A DNA stretch of 64,000 nucleotides from Protea cynaroides. Its lineage: Eukaryota > Streptophyta > Magnoliopsida > Proteales > Proteaceae. A program made the position numbers and the translations under genes. The notes beneath the pieces are model-generated. The model saw nothing but the letters and a program-made list of their open reading frames with translations, did not search any database and had not been told where the DNA came from. Below, in pieces: positions 48,150-60,413 of the stretch; within the stretch, counting starts at the first letter, position 1, and each line of letters starts with the position of its first letter. The DNA lies in contig CM053266.1 of assembly GCA_028583415.1 (NCBI GenBank), forward strand, positions 40,233,758-40,297,757. The letters are read 5' to 3'.

Positions 48150-49080
48150 ACGCTGAGGCAATAGTTCTTATCAAAGTCCAGGGGACCAGAATTATTTTTA
48201 ATCCTTTCATCTTTTTCTATTTTAAATGTTTTTTCATTAAAGTTTATTTTTCTTTTATACTTAGCCAAGATACTGACCTTAAGTCATGCTTTTTGACTCT
48301 CATACAAAAACACTCAGCTAGTCTCTTATGTGGGATTCTTTTAAATTTGAACTTCTTATTATTTTGGTAGCAGTTTGTTTTAAGATTGTTTGGCAACTAG
48401 ATTTGGATTTGAAGTTCCTGAAATCTCCATGGTATTCGGCTGAGGTTGTTGCTATCACTCAATGGCCTGAGTGTTTATATTCTTTTTGAAACCTGAGTGT
48501 AAAGTTTGTAATCTGAAACATAAATAGGTTTACATAGGTATGGAATTTGTTATGAATAGAACCAAGAAACCAGAATAAAGAGAAGAAGAGCAGAAGAGAA
48601 TGATAGAAGATCCACTTCGAAGGGGAAACCTCCAGATTACAAGAAGACTCAATTCATACTTGATCGAATATTACAATACATTTGGACTCCTACTTATGCT
48701 ACGATATTCTAATTGTATTCGGTTGTGTCTGTTACATCAATTATTTACATTGCCTTTTAGATTCTTCCATAACATTGTCATCTGCTAACTAGAACGTTGT
48801 CCTCAAAGTTCAAACAAAAATCCCAATCATTAGGTGTATCTGTAAAGTATTGCTTGACATCCAATGGAGAACCTTTGTTGAGAAGCAAATGAAAATCTGG
48901 ACTACTATTTCCGAGCATATCATCTTTAATGTCTTCTAGAAGGTTTCAAGAGAAGCCATTTGCTCACGCCATGGCGGGATCAATTGGAAGATCCAGGAGA
49001 CGGCGTTGGGAAGAAGGCTAATTTTGGTAGTATCGAAGGGTTCGGTTAATCATCACCCATGTTGTCCACGCAGTCCTTCA
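48150..49080. other. Downstream region with no recognised gene
   Basis: AT-rich. I see no gene. Bases 48780-48960 on the minus strand vaguely suggest the end of an LTR-element polyprotein, but not enough to call. Confidence 0.35.
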
Positions 49081-49083
49081 CCG

Positions 49084-50420
49084 CATGGGATTCTTTTGTT
49101 TTATTTAAGGGCTTTATTAATTATTAAACTAATTGATTAGTGGACAATACAATATAAACCAGTTTGGTTGATTATCACTGGTTTGAGATTGATAACCCAA
49201 ATTCTTATTATGGGAAAGAATTAGGGGTTATGGCAGTATTTTTCTATAAATACTGATCAGGGTCTCCACAGCCTGCACCCATTAGCAAAGAGAACTGGGA
49301 TGGTCTGAAGGTTGTGGAAGACCGTAGTCGAGGGATTACGATCAAGGTTTTAAGACTTAGAGGAAGATCAAACTACGTTACATGTATGTGATTAATTTTA
49401 GTTTTCCTCTACCATTGTATTTTATGAGATCTATAGACTTTTAAATCTAACAGTTGGTATCAGAGTTATATAGACTTTTAAATCTAACAGTTGGTATCAA
49501 AGCTAGACTTGAGACCTAGAATCAATGGTAGAATATAGTATACATCTCTACCTATGATTTTAATTGTAAGGATTGAAAAATTTTCAATAAATTCTAAGGA
49601 ATATGGCCAAATCATGTTAGTACCAAAAGAAAATTTTTTTCGACTGGTGAAATGTCAAGAATAACATATCAAATTAAAGATATCGTCGAGATGGTCACGA
49701 CGATATAAATTTCGTGGCCGTCCGATGTCGGACGGGCTTTGACAATTAGCGTGCTTTAATTTTTATTGAATTCAATAAAAATTATGATATAGCACGACCT
49801 GTGTTGTTCCGAGTAGAACCGCGCCGCCGATAGAAGCGAGTGAGATCCACTCGTTGTAGGAAAAGAAAGAAAAAAAAGGGTTTGTCGGCCACCGCTACTT
49901 GAAAACCCTAACTAGTCGGAACGACGAGTCGACTGGGGGGGTCGATTGGGTACACGTGTGACCCAGATAGTTGACCGTGACCCGAAACCTTAACCCATTG
50001 ACCCGACCTGGAGATTCGGAAAATTTGACCCGGAAGCCGACCCGGTGACCCGTACGTGGTCAGCCAGGTCTGGTTTGGTTTATTCTAGATCAAGTCGGTT
50101 AGCCTTCAAACCTAGTTCGGTTTTAGATTTATTTTAGCTCGGTTTTCCAGGGTCTGAACCATTCTCGAGAGTGGGGTTTACGCGCCAATTTAACCGGCGC
50201 ATGGTAGGTCCGATCGACTTGTGGTTTCTTTCGCCGGATTCATCTCGTCACTCTCTTTCTTCTGGTATGCTATATTGGTGATTTCTGATCTCTGTAGAGT
50301 GTATTTTTCATTAAAATAGTACATGTGGGAAACTTTTGGAACATTATTTACGATTTTTATACGATATTTGTTTCAATTTTAAATACCAGATGTATGATGA
50401 GATTTATGGTGCATGATGTG
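49084..50420 (+). mobile_element. Partial LTR retroelement (left LTR and PBS)
   Basis: An LTR-like region with a TATAAATACTGATCAGGGTCTCCACAG promoter-like stretch (about 49240-49270) ends in CTAACA at 49452 and is followed by TGGTATCAGAG (49455..49465). A 36-bp segment spanning the LTR end and the primer site is repeated at once (about 49431-49500). No second LTR or coding region is found. Layout resembles 53609..57878. The left LTR boundary is uncertain. Confidence 0.55.
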
Positions 50421-51249
50421 AAATTATTTGAGTTTTATAGATGCTTAAATATGTTTAACGTATGTTGCTTCATCCAGTATTAATGAACTCAAAGAGAGTT
50501 AGGTGTGCAATAATTTAGGTTATGGCCCATGTAACAAAGCATACTTCTTAAAGGTGCACCACACAAGTGCTCTCAAAGATAACATTGAAAATCTTTTACT
50601 CAAAAAAGAAAAAAAGATAACATTGAAAGTCTAAACCATAAGCATATGTTATAGGTTTCTTTCCAAAACTGTAGCCTACTCATCCACAATTACAATTAAT
50701 AATTGGTTCAGTATGCTAATGATGGAGTCATGCATATATATATATATATATATACAGGTAGGGCCGAGTTTACTGTTTTTATATTCTAAAAGCTATGGTC
50801 TGAAAAATACAATGATGCGATCTATAAGGTGGTTTTATTAATGTGTCCTTGTAACATATTCTATGGCCGTAAGATATTACCAAAATGAAATGAGACTCTT
50901 TACTTTTTACTGCTTAATATGTCACATTCAGCGACGATTTTTGTCAACGGCTGCTGAAGGTTTCTATTTTGTTATGTAGAGTGACATTTTGTTATGTTGT
51001 GCATACAGAATACCAACTGAACATCGTCAAAGGCTTTTGCAGTACAGAAGTTCCTTTGTTCTATTCTGTCTCTTTTTTTTTTTCCCTTTTTTTTCATAAT
51101 AACTTTTCTTCACTTCCAAGTTTTCTCTGTTAATGGTTATCTTAATCTTAACATCACTTGACTTGGGGCTATATGATACAGTAAATTGAATCTAATGCAC
51201 TTTAAAATGGATTTGAATCAAACTGTCATTAATAGTAAATTGAATCTAA
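50421..51249. other. Non-coding, no recognised feature
   Basis: AT-rich, with a TA microsatellite at 50734..50754. No gene or element end was identified. Confidence 0.4.
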
Positions 51250-51540
51250 TGTAGATAACCGAAGGAAAGAAACAAATATGGGAAAAGCTTATGTTGATAA
51301 AAATACTAGTTAAGAACGTAATCGAAACGTGATTGAGAAAGGGAAAGCATCTCCTTGTCAATCACATAATAGAGAACTGGTGAGACAAAACAGAGAAGGG
51401 CCCACACTTCTCTAGTGGGGCGCCACATTTCTACTTTTTCTCACCAGTCCTATCCTGCTGCCACTAGAGATGATCCTAAGCCGTTGTGCCGCATGGGAAA
51501 ACCTTGCAGACTAGGGAGCAACGACGGTGAATGTCCTGCT
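51250..51540. other. Duplicated spacer, uninterrupted copy of 29635-30100
   Basis: Serves as the empty site for the palindromic MITE at 29785..29988: TCTAGTGGGGCGCCACATTT is continuous here. Confidence 0.75.
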
Positions 51541-51769
51541 TATAAGGAATCCCAAGGTAATCTTAAGTAAGGCAGACAATGATAATGGACCAAGACTGAC
51601 AGGATTACAAGCTAGGGCTCTTAGGACCAGACTTGTGCTTCTGTTATAGGCTTAGGGCCTGAATGTTTGGGGGTGAAATGTTCAATTGTATGATGATGCA
51701 GCACTTGAAGTATCACCATAGGGGAAGAGAATCCAGACTCATGTGGCCCTTGGCCCAAATCTACGGATC

Positions 51770-51988
51770 CACATCCTCTCCTCCAAGAGAATCTCGAGGA
51801 GAGTTGGCACCCCAATTGGATAGACAACATTTGGAGCTCTTCCGAGCCATCCATCCACTCTGACACTGATTCGATAAGCTGAGCCAACAGGAGGTGTCGG
51901 CTCAGATGAAGGGCTGGCCCCACGTGTTGTCCATCCAATGGGGGTGCCACCTGTCCTCCAGATTTTCTTGGAGGATAAGATTTGAATC
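51770..51988. mobile_element. Palindromic MITE, copy 6
   Basis: Left end GGATCCACATCCTCTCC; core GAGCCAACAGGAGGTGTCGGCTC; right arm TGTCCTCC..TTGGAGGATAAGATTTGAATCC. No clear target duplication. Confidence 0.7.
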
Positions 51989-52021
51989 CCACACTACTAA
52001 GACTCAAATACTAATAAAATC

Positions 52022-52215
52022 CAGCAACAACAACAATAAAGTTTATACCAACTAAATGGGGTCGGCTACATGGATTCTTATCCGTCAATCAACTTTGTTC
52101 GATGTCATACTTGAAGCAAGACCTAAATTATACATGTCTTTCTTTACCACCTCCCCTAGAGTCATTTTATGTCTGTCCCTAACTCTTTTAAATCTTTCAA
52201 TTTGAATCAAATCAC
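52022..52215 (-). mobile_element. LINE (RTE-like) 3' end
   Basis: Minus-strand translation gives KMTLGEVVKKDMYNLGLASS, then MTSNKVD and RIHVADPI before a stop, the C-terminus typical of plant RTE-type LINE ORF2. The tail on the minus strand is TTG repeats (CAACAACAACAA on plus at 52023-52035). Everything upstream is missing. Confidence 0.65.
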
Positions 52216-52351
52216 TCCTCCATACAGGAGCATCTAATAGCCTCCGTTGAAAACTAATAAAATATACCTATTAATTTACCTCTTATTCCAATAATGAATT
52301 TCTAAGCAATGGTCAACATCCCATATCTTGATTGTGTTTATAGCTTAAAAG

Positions 52352-52665
52352 TGTTAAGTTTCAAATTCAAAAGTTTGTACTTGTAAGTGGAGAGACTCTC
52401 ACATATATAAGGCACCCAAGATTTTAGTCTCTAAGCAATGTGGGACTATTCTCAACACTCCTCCTCACGTGTTGTCTTCTTCTGAGTTTCAATACACGTG
52501 GCATGCATGTGGTTATTCTTTTAGGTGACCGTACGGATTGAACTTAGAACTCTGATACCATGTTAAGTTTTCAATTCAAAACTTCAAACTTGTAAATAGA
52601 GGGACTCTCACATATGAAGGCACCCAAGGTTCTAATCCCTAAGCAATGCCGGACAATTCCCAACA
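52352..52665 (-). mobile_element. Complete TRIM element, copy A
   Basis: 314-bp terminal-repeat retrotransposon in miniature on the minus strand. 5' LTR 52665..52561, primer-binding site TGGTATCAGAG directly adjacent (52560..52550), polypurine AGGAGGAG (52465..52458), 3' LTR 52457..52352. LTRs start TGTTG and end TTAACA. Target duplication AAAAG lies at 52347..52351 and 52666..52670. No coding capacity. Confidence 0.93.
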
Positions 52666-53225
52666 AAAAGAATGAGGAAAATCACTAATTTATAATTGAG
52701 TTGTGCCTTCAAAATCTTAATCCCATTCCCTCTTCCCGTAAGTTATTTTATGGGTTAAATTAATTATAAGATTAATTGATTCAGTGAGAGTCTAGTTACA
52801 GGTAGACCTGTTTACGTATGATTAGAGATGGACCAACCTGATCTACTGTGGGATTGATCCAGGATTGAGGGTGGTATTATAAATGCCAATGGTTAGGGTC
52901 CTCACAGACACGGTGTTATTTTCTTCTCTTGTTCTTATACGTAGAGAGAAGGTCAAGGGATCCTGATAAACTGTGGAAGATTCTGATCCAAGCATTCCAA
53001 GCATTCAAAGCAAAGAAACTGATCGAAAATTAATCTACAACAAGAAGTATGTGTCTTATCATCTCTTTTAATACCCATTGTAATCTAGTATTCCATACAA
53101 GAGCATCTAACAGCCTCCGTTGAAAACTAATAAAATATACCTATTAATTTACCTCTTATTCTAATAATGAATTTCTAAGCAATGGTCAACATCCCATATC
53201 TTGAGTTTGTTTATAGCTTAAAAGT

Positions 53226-53537
53226 GTTAAGTTTCAAATTCAAAAGTTTGTACTTGTAAGTGGAGGGACTCTCACATATATGAGGCATCTAAGGTTTTAG
53301 TCTCTAAGAAATGTGGGACTATTCTCAACACTCCTCCTCACGTGTTGTCCTCTTCTGGGTTTCAATACACGTGGCATGCATGTGGTTACTCTTTTAGGTG
53401 ACCATACGGATTGAACTTAGAACTCTGATACCATGTTAAGTTTTCAACTCAAAACTTCAAACTTGTAAATAGAGGGACTCTCACATATGAAGGCACCCAA
53501 TGTTCTAATCCCTAAGCAATGCCAGACAATTCCCACC
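53226..53537 (-). mobile_element. Complete TRIM element, copy B
   Basis: Same structure and the same AAAAG flanks as copy A, because it was duplicated with its surroundings. The right LTR end has a small change (CCCACC instead of CCCAACA). Confidence 0.9.
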
Positions 53538-53608
53538 AAAAGAATGAGGAAAACCACTAATTTATAATTGAGTTGTGCCTTCAAAATCTTAATCCCATTC
53601 CCTCTTCC

Positions 53609-56600
53609 TGTAAGATATTTTATGGGTTAAATTAATTATAAGATTAATTGATTCAGTGAGAGTCTAGTTACAGGTAGACCTGTTTAAGTATGATTAGAGA
53701 TGGACCAACCTGATTCACTGTTGGATTGATCTAGGGTTGAGGGTGGTATTATAAATACCAATGGTTAGGGTCCCCACAGTCACGGTGTTATTTTTTTCTC
53801 TTGTTCCTATACATAGAGAGAAGGTCAAGGGATCCCGACAGACTGTGGAAGACTTTGATCCAAGCATTCCAAGCATTCAAAGCAAAGAAAATGGTCAAAA
53901 ATCAATCTACATCAAGAGGTATGTGTCTTATCATCTCTTTTCAATACCCATTGTATTCTAGTAATCTATGTGGTATGTTCGCTAGGGTTCATGGGAAATC
54001 CTATGGGAAAATCCAAAGGGTATCTAAAAAATTTTACAGTGGTATCAGAGCCATCTACACAGCCCTAGAATCGATGGGAAAGTGTTGTTAAAACTTTATG
54101 TTTGATTGGATTGGAAAAGAGAGAGATTTTTCTCTCAAATTTTTCGTATGAACCTGTCTAGGGCTTGGACCCTTGAAAATTTTTTGGACCATTAAAAAAT
54201 AAAATAAATCATATAGGATTGTAGATCTCGGAGAAATGGAGCCGGCGACATAAGGTGGGTCGCCGGATGTAACTTGACGCGCCCTCATGTGCCGCCTGAA
54301 AAAGCACGTGAGATCTACGTGCCTGTGGCTATTTAAAAAAAAAAAAAAAAAGAGTAGGGCTGACATCACCTGGTCAGCTCCGTACTGAATGGAGCCTATC
54401 TGGGCTAGTTTTGGACCGAACCCAGGCCCAGACCAGCCCTGCCAAGCCCAAGGGGACCCATGAACCCGACTTAGGTGCACATGCGGTTTGCATGTTTGAC
54501 CCGAGACCTGACCCATTTAGCCCGAATGTTGACCCGAGAACCCGAACCATGAACCCGAATTTGTGACCAGAGAACCCGACCCAACGACCCGAGAACTTGA
54601 ACCAGAAACCCGGATGTGGTGTATTCGTTGGGACAGTGGTTGAACCGCTGGTCTGTGGTTCGGTTTAAGACCAGACTGTTTGGTTATGTCTAGACCAAAG
54701 CATTTAAAAAAAGTTTAAATAGTGGGTTCGATCCGCCCATAACCAAACTCGGCCAGACCGAATGAGCCAAGATGAACTGTCTAAAACCGGTTCAGATTAT
54801 ATAAAAGGTAAGCTGACTTTGATCGACAATTGTGGGCGCTAGGAGTGTCGAATTTTGACACGATTTTTTACGTTGTGTTCATATTTTCGTGCTCTACAAT
54901 TTGGTACATAGTTTGACATAGTTTGGTGATTTGAGAAATTTATTTTTGACTAAAATTATTCCCAAATTAGTTTGATTTATAATTTTCTGTTTGTTTATCA
55001 GTTATTTTTGTACCAAATGCATGTAGAAGGTTATGTGTGCATGAGATTTTATTTATTAACCCACAATGTGCTGCAAAGTAGGATTTGAAGATATCATTGT
55101 GGAATTAGGTGGAACCCATCAAATTGGTACACCTAGTTTCATCATGATGTCTTCAAATTCAAAGTTTTTATACTTGTAAATGCTTGTGTAAGGACGATGT
55201 ACACCCATAGGTGGCATTGTCAAGTTTTGATCAAATTAAGATTTGTGGGTATTATGTGAAGATTGGATGGAATCCATCAAAGTGGTACACTCAATTCCAA
55301 CATGGTGGTCTTTAAATCCTAAATTTATGCATTTATATATACAATAAATGATATAATTTTAATATTGTTCTCCATGGTGTGAAAATCAGCTAAGAAAGAC
55401 AGTGTTAATCCAAAGATGGTATTGTCAAAGTTAAAGGTATGTTCATGCACATAAGTTGAAAGAGTTTTGACTTTAGGGAGTTCTCATTAACCCAAAGGTG
55501 GTGAGATTTTCTAGAATCATTATTCATTCACAGTCACTGCACAGAAACTGAGAAGATCACTGCATGTTTATCCCAAAGGAGAATGTGTAGTTGATTAACT
55601 TTTGAAAAATGATATTTATTTGTATGAACGATTTGTAGGTTAATGCAAGTAAAGGGTATGTGTATGAGTCTTCAGTTGTTTGATACTGTATTTAAACTCA
55701 TACACTGATGTGTTCATCTAAGTATGACTGTCCCAAAGAATATTTTGATATCTATCTTTTTCTATTCGGGACAAAATATAAATAAATATAAATTGCATGT
55801 GTTTATATGAGTCTTGTGTAATTTATCTATTGCAGAACATTTGTGTTTGAACTCATATAATGATGATAGTTTATATCTCCTAAGATGTTTGTCTCAGTGA
55901 ATGTACCATATGGTTTGTAGTTTCTTTCCCACACTTCTTGGGACAAAGAATAAAATTTATTATGAAAATATTGGAGACTAGTCTAGGATCAGTTGACCTA
56001 GATTTATCTTTCATAGTAGTTTACATAAGTTGTGAGGTATTCTACTATTGAGGTTATGTAGAACAGTATTAAGATGAGAAATATTACGAAAGGATTATCT
56101 AAGAAAAATTCAAAGGATAAGAATAATATTTCAGAGGGGGTCAGAAGATAGTTTATTAACCTAGCTCTCTAGTACCAGTTATGTTGGAAATGGTAATGTG
56201 AGGAAGTATTTTTGGGAGCTATCAACTATCACTGAAAAACTCAAGGACAATGAGACCAATGTAATTGATATATTAGATATTCCATTCATTGCTAGAAAAT
56301 ATATTTAAATCTAGGTGGTTTACATTACCAAAGAGAGAGAAATAGCTAATGATAAAATTGTTGTTGGGTAACTCTAAGATGGATTGCTCAAAGATGAGTA
56401 GATTGACCAAATATAGGTGGTTTGACTAAATACTGTTAAGCCAGATAAGCATATCTAGAAAAGGATAACGATTCTAGGACTCCCTAGGTATTTGGGATAG
56501 GAGGGTCTTGAAGACTATTGGCTTGAATATTGTAAAGTTTCTTTTACATTCAAATATTTTTTTTGCTCTTGGTTTTACTTTGTTTTATGTTTATTGTTTG

Positions 56601-57878
56601 ACTTAACATATTGTTTCCCATATTAAAAAAAATGTGATTGATGTTACTTGAAATATCGGAATATAAAGTTTTTCTTTTCAACTAAATGTAATGAAATTAT
56701 GCTTATGATGCTTATGATGTTGTAAAGTAAATGACTGTATGTAATGTTGATCGTATTTGTTCTGTGATGTGGTGAATAGTTTTTCATGTTTGACTGTGCA
56801 ATCATAGGTTCGATTAGTTGTACCAGTCATAGTTGATCTCTAGGGCAATGTAGAGACAAATTAAGGAAGTTTTTTCTTGGAATGATTGAAAATGTTTTGT
56901 CAATGAGAGTCTTTAGATTCTGTTAGTCAGTGATAGTATTCAGATGTGCTTGGTTAGTGGGAGATCTGGTAAATGATGGTTTATCTATGATTGTTTGTTC
57001 TGCCTATGGTTTAATGGGCAGGATTATTAGTGAGCATTCATTTCATTGCTGGTATGTATTCCTGATTATTTAAGAAATGTCAAGTTGCAAGGAGATATTT
57101 AGCCAAAGAAAATGGTAAGCCAAAATATGATATTAGTCTAAATTGGAGGCGATTTTCCTATATAAGTTGGATAATATTAAAGTGCGTTGACCTATAAAGA
57201 TTTTAAAGGAACGGGATCGTGATAATTCGAACATTGGACTCAAGTATTCATCTCAAAGTGATTTATGTCATTAAGTAGACCTCTGTATGTGACTGACATA
57301 AGGGGGTACATCGGATGTGTAGGAGTACTTTTCGCTGTTGTTCGACATTGGTAGGCTTGATGACTGGATCAAAATAAATGATGGTTTTGGTGTAATTAGA
57401 TTCTATGGCCACATTGGATCAATGATGAATTTATAATTAATATAGCTCAAGTGGGAGATTGTAAGATATTTTATAGGCTAAATTAATTATAAGGTTAGTT
57501 AGTTCAGTAGGAGTCTAGTTACATGTAGACCGGTTTAAGTATGATTAGAGATAACCTTGTCTACTGTGGGACTGGTCCAAGGTTGGTGGTGGTATTATAA
57601 ATACTAATGGTTATGGTTCTCACAGTCATGGTGTTATTTTCTACTCATGTTCTTATACGCAGAGAGAAGGTCAAGAAATCCCGACAGGTTGTGGAAGACT
57701 CTGATCCAAGCATTCCAAGCTTTCAAATCAAAGAAAACGGTCAAAAATCAATCTACAGCAAAAGGTATGTGTCTTATCATCTCTTTTCAATACCCATTAT
57801 ATTTTAGTAATCTGTGTGGTGTATTTGTTAAGATTCATGGGAAGGGAAAAACCCAATGGAAATCTAAAAACTCTTACG
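53609..57878 (+). mobile_element. LTR retroelement without coding region (LARD-like), 4.3 kb
   Basis: LTRs 53609..54038 and 57460..57878, starting TGTAAGATATTTTA, each with a TATAAATAC promoter-like site. Primer-binding site TGGTATCAGAG at 54040..54050; polypurine AAGTGGGAGA at 57450..57459, a copia-like signature. Flanks CTTCC (53604..53608) and CTTTC (57879..57883) are a 4/5 target duplication. The 3.4-kb interior has no gag or pol frame, only short open frames, so it would need helper proteins. LTRs differ at many positions, so it is not very recent. Confidence 0.82.
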
Positions 57879-57883
57879 CTTTC

Positions 57884-60400
57884 AAGTTTTCATCTTCTAA
57901 GTTTTTAGTCATCCTCTTCGATGAAGATTTGAAGGTCCTCCAACTGTAAGATAACGTGTTCGGGTGATTCCCTCCCCCTAAATTGTTTGAAAATTTCTAG
58001 ATTTTTACTGTATTTTTTTGAATTTATTTGTTATAATAAGTTCCTGCTACTGTTGCATCTGAAGAAGTTCTCATTTTTTGTTTCAGAATCTCAGTTTCGA
58101 TTGATGTATTACTTCATGTTCTGAATCTGGCGGACAGTTTCTCGTTTGTGGTTCTCCTTTCTATTTTTCGTTACTGTTAATCTTCTTTGTGGGTCGAGAC
58201 TTGAGACCATTGGAGTTAGAGAAATTAAATTCCTTTGATCTCTCTGTTTTTTTCTCCATTCAGTCTGAAACTTGGAACGGAAAACTGTCCTACGGAGAGA
58301 AAAAATTTGCATCTTGGATGCTACACTGCTACAGTAACCTTCACCGAGAGATATTTGACCTAGAGCAAACCTTGCTGGTCTACCTTCTATTTGAGATTCC
58401 CTAAATTACAAAAAAAAGTCTCATAGTATCTAATATTCCTTTTAAAATTAGTCATCCTTCATAGTTTCTCTTCCAGATATACCCTTTGGCTTAAGAATTG
58501 CTTCCAGCTTTGATATTTTGGAGAGTTTTTAATCCATAGTTGCGATTGATCTTCTGTTCATGTTAAAGGAGAATTTTTTGGTTTGAATTTTTTGAGGAGA
58601 CTTTCTGGTTTTCTGGTTCGTGTTTGGAGCCTACCTATTGCACGTGGTGCAATCTTTTAAGGAGCAGGTTTGCTCGTGTTGGAGTCTATAAGGAGCATAT
58701 TTGCTCATGTTTGTGTTTAATCTTGTTGGAGCCTATTACCCTTTAGCTCTGCATGAGTGTTAGAGCCTCGTGTTTGTGTCTGCTTGTGGGAGACATTCTT
58801 ATTAGTTGGTTCTTAAGTCTATTCCTTGGTGGTTCTAGTTCATGATTTGATATTTTTACCAAAAATATTCTCTATGGGTTCCATGGCATCTCCAACAGCC
58901 ATATATTGAAGACCGTAGTTGCGATTTATATATCTATTTTTGTAAGTTGTAGGTTGAAACGTGTTCCAATTTGAGAGGAAGAGTTGAAGATTAAACCTTT
59001 GTACCATGGGGATATACCATGGGGATACATAGTCTTATGGGTTAATGTCATGTAGTATGGTATGGTGATGTTTAATAGATAGATGATTTATTTGATTTAG
59101 CTTCTTTTACATTTAAGATCACCGACTAGCTCTCCTTTATTTGGTAAGTCAAGTGGCAGATGTATATATAATTTACATTCTTATTGATTAATATAAAGCA
59201 ATTTCATGAGAAGGGGGGGAAACAGAAAACAGTTGATCTTTCCTCTTTCTTTCTCTGTTCTTTTTCTCTTGCACTTTTCTTCTCTTATAATTTACAATAC
59301 AAAAATGGGAGATAGGATTGGGAAGATCATTAGAGAACTAGATCCTAACCACATGGGTTTTCATGTTTTTGTTAACATGTATTCTACATCTGGGAGATTG
59401 AATGAAGAAAAGCTTGTGAGGAAAAAAATTAAAATGGAATGAATTATTCAATCAGTTCCTTGTGGGATAGGCCTCACCCACAAACAAAGCTGGTCTATTA
59501 TTTCTTGGATGAGATGACTATAAAGTTGAAGATGCCTACAGAATTCTCTAACTTCGGAAGACTCAAACTGGTGTGATTATTGTATATTTGTATGTAAACT
59601 AATAATTAACATTTTATTGTGTCACTTTTTTTCCAAAATGTTAGACCATTTTTCTGTATTTACTATAATTAATCCTCAAAGCACAATGTACAGAAGAACT
59701 CCATATCTATGGCATCTTCTGTTTTGGATGTTCAATGATACAGAGATGAATCTGAAGTAGAAACCAATTCAACTTGGTACTTCTCAAATGATAAATCATA
59801 TTGCAAGCAGAAATGGATCGATACAGGTTCATTTACAAGATAGAACTCTAAGCTTACCCAAGTTTCAAAATGTGAAGCCCTCTAACAGGTCTAACCAGTA
59901 AACAAAATAACAACAAAAATGTTAGATATGCGAAAAACATATAATAGAGATACTTGCGAACAAGTACAGCATAATAAATCTTTTCCATCCTTTCTCAACA
60001 ACCCCACGGTTGCAGGGGCCATGATCTTCTCTAGCACTCTGGCATCACTTTCAATGGTCAGGATTAGCACTGCTATAGCACTCACTGCCATACCAGAGTG
60101 CTACATGTAGACCTACCAGTTGAGGGAATTTCCACATACCAATAGAGTTGAGGAGATTCTTCCTTTCATTTTCAGATGCAATGTGGACAACAGCCCACTC
60201 AATGGCACAATAACAAAAATCTCAGACCATGCCCCATTCTGCTGTACTAGCACCTCCACTCATCTCCCCTGCAAACCCAGAGAAATGTGCCTCCATAAAG
60301 TGCTGGTAACCACACAGATGATTAAGAGAAATACTGTACCACGGTTGGTAGTTCTCAGTTAAATCCTTGTTTCAAACATAAATGCTTTTGTTCCTTGTCC
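57884..60400. other. Intergenic region downstream of UPM1, no gene called
   Basis: Several short open frames, none recognised. A minus-strand frame at 59891..60091 (SAIAVLILTIESDARVLEKI) looks protein-like but has no start context or partner exon that I can find. Confidence 0.35.
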
Positions 60401-60413
60401 TTGAACTTGGCCA

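Larger units (their letters stand above)
52224..53970. repeat. Tandem segmental duplication, unit about 875 bp
   Basis: 52224..53097 and 53098..53970 are close copies (AGCATCTAA.AGCCTCCGTTG at each start). Each holds a TRIM and then LTR sequence. The join has TCCATACA on both sides, suggesting illegitimate recombination or replication slippage. The second copy runs on into the full LTR element at 53609. Confidence 0.85.

Noticed and set aside
48790..48960. Possible Ty3-gypsy polyprotein end on the minus strand
   Set aside because: Only a short vague resemblance; no integrase, chromodomain or LTR could be located.
54690..54745. T-arm-like GGGTTCGATCC resembling a tRNA gene
   Set aside because: No acceptor stem, D arm or anticodon arm can be fitted around it; it lies inside an LTR element.
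59206..59442. 78-codon frame starting MRRGGNRKQ
   Set aside because: No domain, splice partner or conserved copy was found; probably chance.
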